From Phoronis australis (lineage: Eukaryota > Phoronida > Phoronidae), in assembly GCA_002633005.1 (NCBI GenBank), contig NMRA01000131.1:621808-685807 (forward strand): DNA of 64,000 nucleotides, read 5' to 3'. The translations under genes and the position numbers were made by a program. Positions within the stretch are counted from its first letter, which is position 1; each line of letters starts with the position of its first letter. Shown one piece after another: positions 58,201-64,000 of this stretch. Under the pieces are notes generated by a model. The model did no database searches and had not been told where the DNA came from. It was given only the letters and a program-made list of their open reading frames with translations.

Positions 58201-61200
58201 GATGACGACGTCTTTCACGCGGATCCAATGAAGGCTGTGTCCCATAGTGGCAATTTCATTTTTTCTGTTTTCCTTTGTTTCTCTGAAGTTCCTTGACAGA
58301 TTTTTATGAAATTTTGGTAAATAGCTTTCTTTTGAAGAAGCGATGGCATGTTCCCATTTTCAGATGGATTGGACATTTTTTCGCGCTCTGGTGGCTATTT
58401 TTATAAAACAAAAAAAGTTTTGCCGTTTCATAGCTCTGGTCAAAACCAATAACTTATAAAGTCTTATCTTTCTTAACAATAATCTTGAAAAATGCATTTT
58501 GACCCAGTCACAACGGAGTTGTTTTCCTATTGTCTTAAGAAAAATACATGCTTGTGGTAATACCTTACTAAAAGTTCTTATTCCCGCATTTTGTTTTTGT
58601 ATTCTTTCCATTGGCTAAAGGCAATTACCAACACAGACTGGTGTTTGTTCAATGCATGGTGTGAGCACAGAAACTAGATGTGTATCTGAGATAACCAGGA
58701 TATCATATTTTTAATGAAAGTAACACCAAAAACATTCTCTTGTTCATGTAATGTTTTTCTTACCTTAAGAAGTTACAAAACATAAGCTGTTGTTGTGGCT
58801 TGGGGAAACTCTCAAGTAGACGTATTGAATATTTGTACTTTTTAGGTGATGTTTGGTTGTCCGTTCAGTACAGAGATTGACATGTGGTCTGTGGGCTGTA
58901 TACTGGCTGAGTTGTATCTTGGGGAGCCCCTCTTCAGTGGCCTTAGCAAGTCTGAAGTTGTCAGCAAGGTACAAATAGGTTTTCAAAACTATTCTGCTTA
59001 CACAGTGTTGTTACGCAGTAGATTCACTAACATACGGAGCAGAATTGTGTGGTCATTGGCCGACACAAGCACAGCACAGATAGTGTGAGTGAGGATTGTT
59101 TGCATGAGTATCCACATTGTGTGGTTGAAATGGCATCATCATTGAGAGTTTCTAACAGCACTGAAGATGAAGAAGTCAGATTGTTGGGATGAGTGCATTA
59201 CGTCTGATATGCTATCCATGAACACAGCTCTACAGTCAACCACTTTTTGAGGACTCTATTTATTGTCTGATCATGACCTAATAAGAAATTATGTGACTAT
59301 TTTTGTCCTCTCATTTAGAATTTTGATGATTATATTTAAAGTTAATTAATGACTAGTGCAGTCTGAAATTCATTAATTGAATTCAATATTTTGTGACATC
59401 CAATATATGCTAGCAAGTAGCAGTTTGAGGAAGTTGAGCACTTATATGAAAAACTAGGTCAATTGTTTTTTGATCTGTTTTAACACTAAAATCCTTGCAA
59501 TAACTCAGTTTATCATAAACATGTGATGTATATGACCTTCAATAGTTGCTTGACGCATGGTCATATCTGACACTCGGTTATTAGTGCATGAAACCATTCA
59601 TTAACCTCTTAATGTGCATACCTTTACATGTCTTGCCAGACCGCCTGTAAGTTATCTCACCTTTATTTAGGTGATCAGTTTTAAGCTGTGAATATCTTGT
59701 GCACAGAGAAATGGATGATCTAAGGTCCAATTATCACTTGCTTTTTTACCAAATTTTTTATTGCGATTGTGGCTGTTATGATATAACGTTATGTCTTAGT
59801 TGAAAACAGAACAAGATACCTCAGGTGCAGGCTTCCACTTTGTTCAGCACCTTATGCAAAACATGAAATATTTTAAAAATAAGCCCTTGTAATGTTTTTA
59901 GGAGCAGTGCATCAATCAATGTGAGTGCCATTTAAATTCCGATCAACCATTTCTGAGGTGTTATGTCTGAAATAAGCCAAATTTTGCTTTTAGTGTCGTA
60001 GTGTTGCTCTTAACTTTAAGTGTAAATACTGCTGAAGTTTGACATTATTTGGTCAGTTGTTGAGTTGAACATGCAGTATGTTACCTGAAAATCCACCTCA
60101 TCAGTGATCATACTGATTTTATTTGGTTTTACAGTATTGCATTAAAAAATTAGCTTTGCAGAAATGCAGTGGTCTCATTCAGTGTTTATGTGACTTTATT
60201 TCTTATTTTTGTGACCTGTTGCGAGTCAGCAGATCTCATAAAACAAAACCAGTTGTATATTATTTTTTAATATTGACATATTAGATAGGTACATGAAAGG
60301 CCATTAGAGTAACGTGATATTCTTTGAAGGGTGAAGGTCTTTTCTAACCTTATTTCCATTGTTTATACACAGACCTGACCAGGTGGGACTGAGCATTTTT
60401 AAAATTCCCCCTTCCTTAACTGTTTCAGATGACGCACCTGTTGGGCCCATTTCCTAGCCACACATTTAAGACAGGGAAGTTCTTTGGTGATCTGCAGGGC
60501 ATGTGTACAACCAAGGATCAATTTGATGGTATTTTTATCACTGCTACATGTGACTAAGTGTCTCTTTAACACTGAGTTTGTGGAGATCATTTGTATGTGT
60601 TATGTCCCTTGTGAGTGCTTGGTTACTAGGAAGGAAAACAAATGACATTACCAGAATCACACCCATATATATATATATTATTAGCTTTTGCTATTATGGT
60701 CAGAGCTGTGGTCTTTCTCGTAATCTTAACAAACTCAACGCTTGTTTTTAATGCAAGCTGAACATGTTTTTATTACTTGGTGACATTGAAAATTTCACCA
60801 TGTTGTTTTGCCATCAACTTTTTTGTTTGTTTGCACTCTGCTAGGCACATTTTTCGTACGATTCACACGAAATTCACACACACAACCTCTAATCCGGAAG
60901 TGCTGGAAGCCTATTGTTTTTTCATGATCAGATTCAAAATGGTGGACGTAGTGGTCATTTTGTTTTCAAATTTATATTCAAATGCCCATAGAGACCGCAA
61001 TTTTTGACAAACACAGCAAATCAGTACGATTATTGTACCAGACGTCTACTACAAATGTGCCGGAAATCATTTACTTCCAGTCAAAGATGGCGGAAATATT
61101 GGCCATTGCGCATGCGCACCTCGATTTCGGGACGAAAATGCTTTGTCTTGTAGAGAGTGCATTGTAGGATCAATTTGCTTCAAAATTTTTCATGTATTGA

Positions 61201-63110
61201 GTTTCCTATAGCTAGCTATTATTGAATGCTGATTAACCGGAAGTTGTTTTCAAAATGGCGGATCTGACGCACTTTCATCCATTTTCAATCATGCTGGGGT
61301 GCTATTTTGAACAGGAAGAGAAAATAATTTGAATTTTGAACGTGCATTCTCTAAGCTATACCCTTTCAAATGAACTACAACATTTTTTTTCTCAGACTTA
61401 CCTGTTTTTGAGTTATTTAACTTTCAATTTCAAAAAATGCAAAATTTGAAAAGTTTTGAAAAATTTGTGGAATTTTATGAAACTAATCTGTTAGATAGAT
61501 TTTCGAACGGGCTTTCAGAATATGTTTTCCATCTTTCGTTACGTCTCGTTTTTTGAATTATTCAGGATTATCTGATGATGCTGTTCCTTTGTTGACTGAA
61601 TCTCGCTTCACTTTTGTTGGTTTACCTTGTATTGAACAAGAATATATTTATTACTCATTTTTGTCATATTCATTCGTCATATGATTGCTATCATCATGTT
61701 CATCATCAACACCACCGTCATCATCATTGTCATCGTCATCTCCATTGTCCTCTTTTCCGTCAATTTCGCCAAGTGTTTCTCCTCCGAGCGCTTTCATTTT
61801 AACTCGATAGTGAATTCAAAAAGGTTATTGCAGCCATAGTTTTGAAAATTAACTTTGTGATGTATGTTTTCAGTTATTTTTTCAAAAACAAAAATTTATC
61901 TGAAATCCACTGATGTGTTTGTTGTCTTGTGGCTGTAGGGGTGGAAATGGGGGGAGTGGGGGTGAGGCGGTTGGTTGCACAGCCGCCAACTGACCTGGGG
62001 GACTAAGTTTTATTCACTCCTCATGAAAGAAAACATTCCTATCCCACTGATTTGTTGTCAAAAGCAGTAATCATAGAGTTGACCAGCCCACTATGTCAAA
62101 AACGGATGTGGATGTTTTTGTGGGACCTTTGAAAATAGTGATAAAATTTTTGGTAAGTAAATGAGGCAGCCAGACATGCTGTTTTTATTTTTTGCAGCTA
62201 CAGTCAAGTGAAAACCAGAATGAAATGAGCTTTTTTATTCCCTTCCGAAGGTGAAGGGGAAATAGCAATGGTTGGCATCATTCCGTGAATGGTTCCGTGC
62301 CTTCTGTGCCCACATGTAACCCTTATCCCAAGAGTGACCCAATGCTGGTAAATGGCATTCCGTTCTCAAGTCTACTCCGGTGATAAAAAGATATTAGGTC
62401 TTTCGTCATTACCACCACTTGAGCCTGTAATCAACAAGCTTTACTCGAGACTACTGGAAAATTAACCAATTCGAAACTTCGTCTAAAGTGTTGAAGATGC
62501 TTGGCCAATCTTTCAGTGGTGTAGGTTAAAGTTTGGTAGTCTTGGGCCATTTTGAATATCGACTTAATACCTAGTCTTGCAATGTTTGAGTCGGCTGTGT
62601 TGTTTCAGTTCACTGTGTTGTTTTTAGCTTATGAAAGTAGGTCAGGCTTGATGAACTATGTAACCATGGCAACTTGTTTGTTAATTACAACAATGTCATC
62701 AGTCATCAAGGCTTTATAGTGTTGTTCAGAAAAAAACAAAAAATTTTGTGTTACCTTCATAAAAGACACTAATCATTGGTTATCTTAGGGAGACATTTTC
62801 ACCATTAATTACGTTTTGCCCACCTGTATGCTTGCAACAATAGAAAAGTGTCGTAAATGACCCATCAAAAGCAACGCATCTTTTTTCTGCCATTGAGCAA
62901 ACATGACTGCCACACTGTTTTCAATAAGGAGTAAGACATATTGTTTGCCCAATGGAAACAAGATGTGCACTCTTTTTTGTAAATTTTATCAAGTAGTCCT
63001 GTGAATTCCTCTTGTTCTTCCAGGCACACTTCACATCAAGCAGAAGTTGGGTGAGAGTAGTGACTATTTGTTTTCCAATTTCCTTGCTGGTCTTCTCAGG
63101 TATAATCCAG
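49300..63110 (+). CDS. HIPK/DYRK-like CMGC protein kinase (10 exons, 3'-partial)
   Basis: Protein kinase of the DYRK/HIPK branch of CMGC. Exons: 49298-49340 (ATG 49300), 49888-50003, 51043-51170, 52222-52359, 53792-53887, 54934-55048, 56076-56197, 58846-58968, 60429-60528, 63024-63110; all AG/GT with matching phases, 355 codons plus one base. Motifs: glycine loop IGQGQSS (83-89), VAVK Lys106, alpha-C Glu119 (AQEIDL), catalytic loop HADLKPEN (199-206), DFG at 222-224, YRAPE (248-252), [13 protein letters not shown] (263-275), and LLRYNPG at the visible end, where DYRKs have the LxxDPxxR block. The His-Ala-Asp loop and [12 protein letters not shown] favour HIPK. The distal C-lobe end and stop lie beyond 63110 or outside the window. 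The start is uncertain: ATG 49300 lies 2 nt after an acceptor, so coding may extend upstream. Confidence 0.85.
51773..52047. repeat. 46-bp minisatellite, 6 copies
   Basis: Unit GACAAGTTACTATGATATTC followed by ATAACATTTTGGATAATGGATATAAA; copies begin at 51773, 51819, 51865, 51911, 51957 and 52003. In the kinase intron just before exon 52222-52359. Confidence 0.95.
53876..54262 (+). repeat. ~76-bp minisatellite containing copies of the exon's 5' splice site
   Basis: Five units begin at 53876, 53952, 54038, 54114 and 54190; unit 2 carries an extra ATGGTATGGT. The first unit starts in the last 12 coding bases of kinase exon 53792-53887 (GACAGTGACAAA|GTGAGT). The others repeat GACAGTGACAAGGTGAGT or GACAGTGACAGGGTGAGT downstream, giving four further consensus-like donors in the intron. 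Confidence 0.9.
54934..56197 (+). other. Kinase catalytic and activation-loop exons
   Basis: Exons 54934-55048 and 56076-56197, joined in phase 1. They carry HADLKPEN with Asp201, Lys203 and Asn206, the Mg-binding VVDFG with Asp222, and the activation segment ending [12 protein letters not shown]. Compared with the HIPK/DYRK pattern Y-x-Q-S-R-Y/F-YRAPE, the activating Tyr is Glu242 and the CMGC arginine is Leu246. Confidence 0.75.
55258..55276. repeat. (GT)n microsatellite
   Basis: Short uninterrupted GT run in a kinase intron. Confidence 0.9.
56720..58400 (+). repeat. Higher-order tandem array: ~146-bp units in groups of three (~435 bp)
   Basis: CTAGTGG-type motifs recur at 56929, 57074, 57231, 57378, 57522, (57662), 57803, 57948, 58102, 58244 and about 58388, spacing about 145 bp. 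Three unit types alternate: A (GTGCCCCCTAGTGGCAATTT), B (GCGCCACCTAGTGGCCATTT) and C (GCGCCTCCTAGTGGCAGTTT), giving ABC ABC ABC AB. The array starts with a palindrome (CCCACATATTTATGTGTGG) and a GTCCGTCCG stretch. It lies in the kinase intron between exons 56197 and 58846. No protein-coding frame. Confidence 0.85.
60885..61265 (+). promoter_or_regulatory. Triplicated ETS-like plus YY1-like motif pairs in a kinase intron
   Basis: CCGGAAGT (60894) with AAAATGGTGG (60937); ACTTCC (61073) with AAAGATGGCGG (61083); CCGGAAGT (61238) with CAAAATGGCGG (61251). These resemble ETS and YY1 sites of promoters, but here they lie in the last visible intron and may be part of a dispersed repeat. Confidence 0.3.
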
Positions 63111-64000
63111 GTATGTAGACACTACAACAGCACTGTTTACACTGTTTACACGTTTACACACAATGCTTGCCTGAATTGTGTATTTAAACTGGTGTCAAAC
63201 TGCATATTGCATATCTAGCTCTAGCAAACCTTAAAATTTCCTTTATGTGTATCAGTTGTGCATGATTTTTCGCTTTCCATCTTTTGTGTTATTGGTTTGA
63301 TTTTTGCATGATCTTATAGCTTATTAGTGAAAAATCTCACTGATTTAAGGCAGACTTTCAGCTGAAATCAACTTTCTTGTACTGGTTACTGCGCCACCTT
63401 GTGATGTAATGTTGCAACCAGAACAAGGGTATAAAGTCAATCTACGGAAACCCAAAAAGTGATTACAGAATGGCATTTTCAGATATTTGAGGAATAACAA
63501 AAGTCTAACTGAAACATTCCAATACAAGCTGATTTTAGGTATTTGAAAAAATATATGAAAATTATTGAAACTGACCATTTACTTTGTGCTCTCATTCAGT
63601 TCTGCAGTTATTATATTCTTAATTTAGTTATAACTGAACTGCGCTAACTGAAAGTGCTGTGAGAAGTCTGACTTTTGTTGGTTTAAGGTTATCTGAAACT
63701 TTATTTAGTATCCTCCATTCTAATTTCGTCAACTAATAAAAGTAAATATTTTTTTTTCCACACAATGAGCTATCTCATGGATTTTACACAACACGCGCTG
63801 GAGACTGATACAAAGCCAAGTAAGAAATGGATAACAGAAATCAAGTCGGTGATTTAAGCGCGTCGTTAGCATAAGATCAAAACAATGAAATGTGAAATTG
63901 AAGGAATTTGGGTGAGGATTTATCTCTTTTCACAACTTGCTGTGTTCGTTACCACAGAGTCACAGAGGTGTGAGGCAACTCGGAGCATTCCTTCTCAGTG
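63111..64000. other. Downstream of the last visible kinase exon
   Basis: Starts with donor CCAG|GTATGT. I see no convincing further exon; the C-terminal end of the kinase domain should follow outside the window. Confidence 0.4.

Noticed and set aside
1-64000. CRISPR arrays, bacterial operons, prophage, rRNA genes
   Set aside because: The DNA is clearly eukaryotic; the tandem repeats have no spacers, and no rRNA-like sequence was seen.

Overview
The window is eukaryotic: about 60 % A+T, genes split by GT-AG introns with consistent phases, AATAAA poly(A) signals, MITE-type transposons, minisatellites and single-N gaps. The protein families (KASH/nesprin, IgGFc-binding domain, a Bim-like BH3 protein, a HIPK/DYRK-like kinase) indicate an invertebrate animal, plausibly a marine deuterostome or lophotrochozoan. 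I cannot fix the phylum from the sequence alone.

Layout. (1) 1-8.96 kb, plus strand: the 3' part of a nesprin-like gene ending in a KASH domain that keeps the SUN-bonding Cys at position -23. Its 5' end lies off the window. (2) 15.25-9.2 kb, minus strand: a complete seven-exon gene, convergent with the first, for a 1025-residue type I membrane protein (signal peptide, IgGFc-binding domain, Asp-rich DNDCDG loops, Thr/Ser mucin stalk, one membrane helix, cytoplasmic tail). (3) 15.4-29.9 kb: no supportable gene; a hAT-type MITE, a 17-bp minisatellite and diverged direct repeats. (4) 44.2-30.0 kb, minus strand: a BH3-only gene with three coding exons and introns up to 8 kb. It encodes 316 residues with a dynein-light-chain motif (TQTPSP) and a BH3 helix very like that of vertebrate Bim. 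(5) 44.2-49.3 kb: promoter area, small inverted-repeat elements, and a diverged copy of a large tandem-repeat family. (6) 49.3-63.1 kb, plus strand: ten exons of a HIPK/DYRK-like CMGC kinase, its C-terminal end missing from the window. Its introns hold a second, cleaner repeat array (about 146-bp units in groups of three) and a minisatellite that has copied the exon's own 5' splice site several times.

The genes do not form a pathway or operon. The BH3 protein would act in mitochondrial apoptosis, the nesprin at the nuclear envelope, the mucin at the cell surface, and the kinase in signalling. The most interesting items are the Bim-like architecture outside vertebrates, the kinase with altered activation residues, the splice-site minisatellite, and the higher-order ~146-bp arrays.
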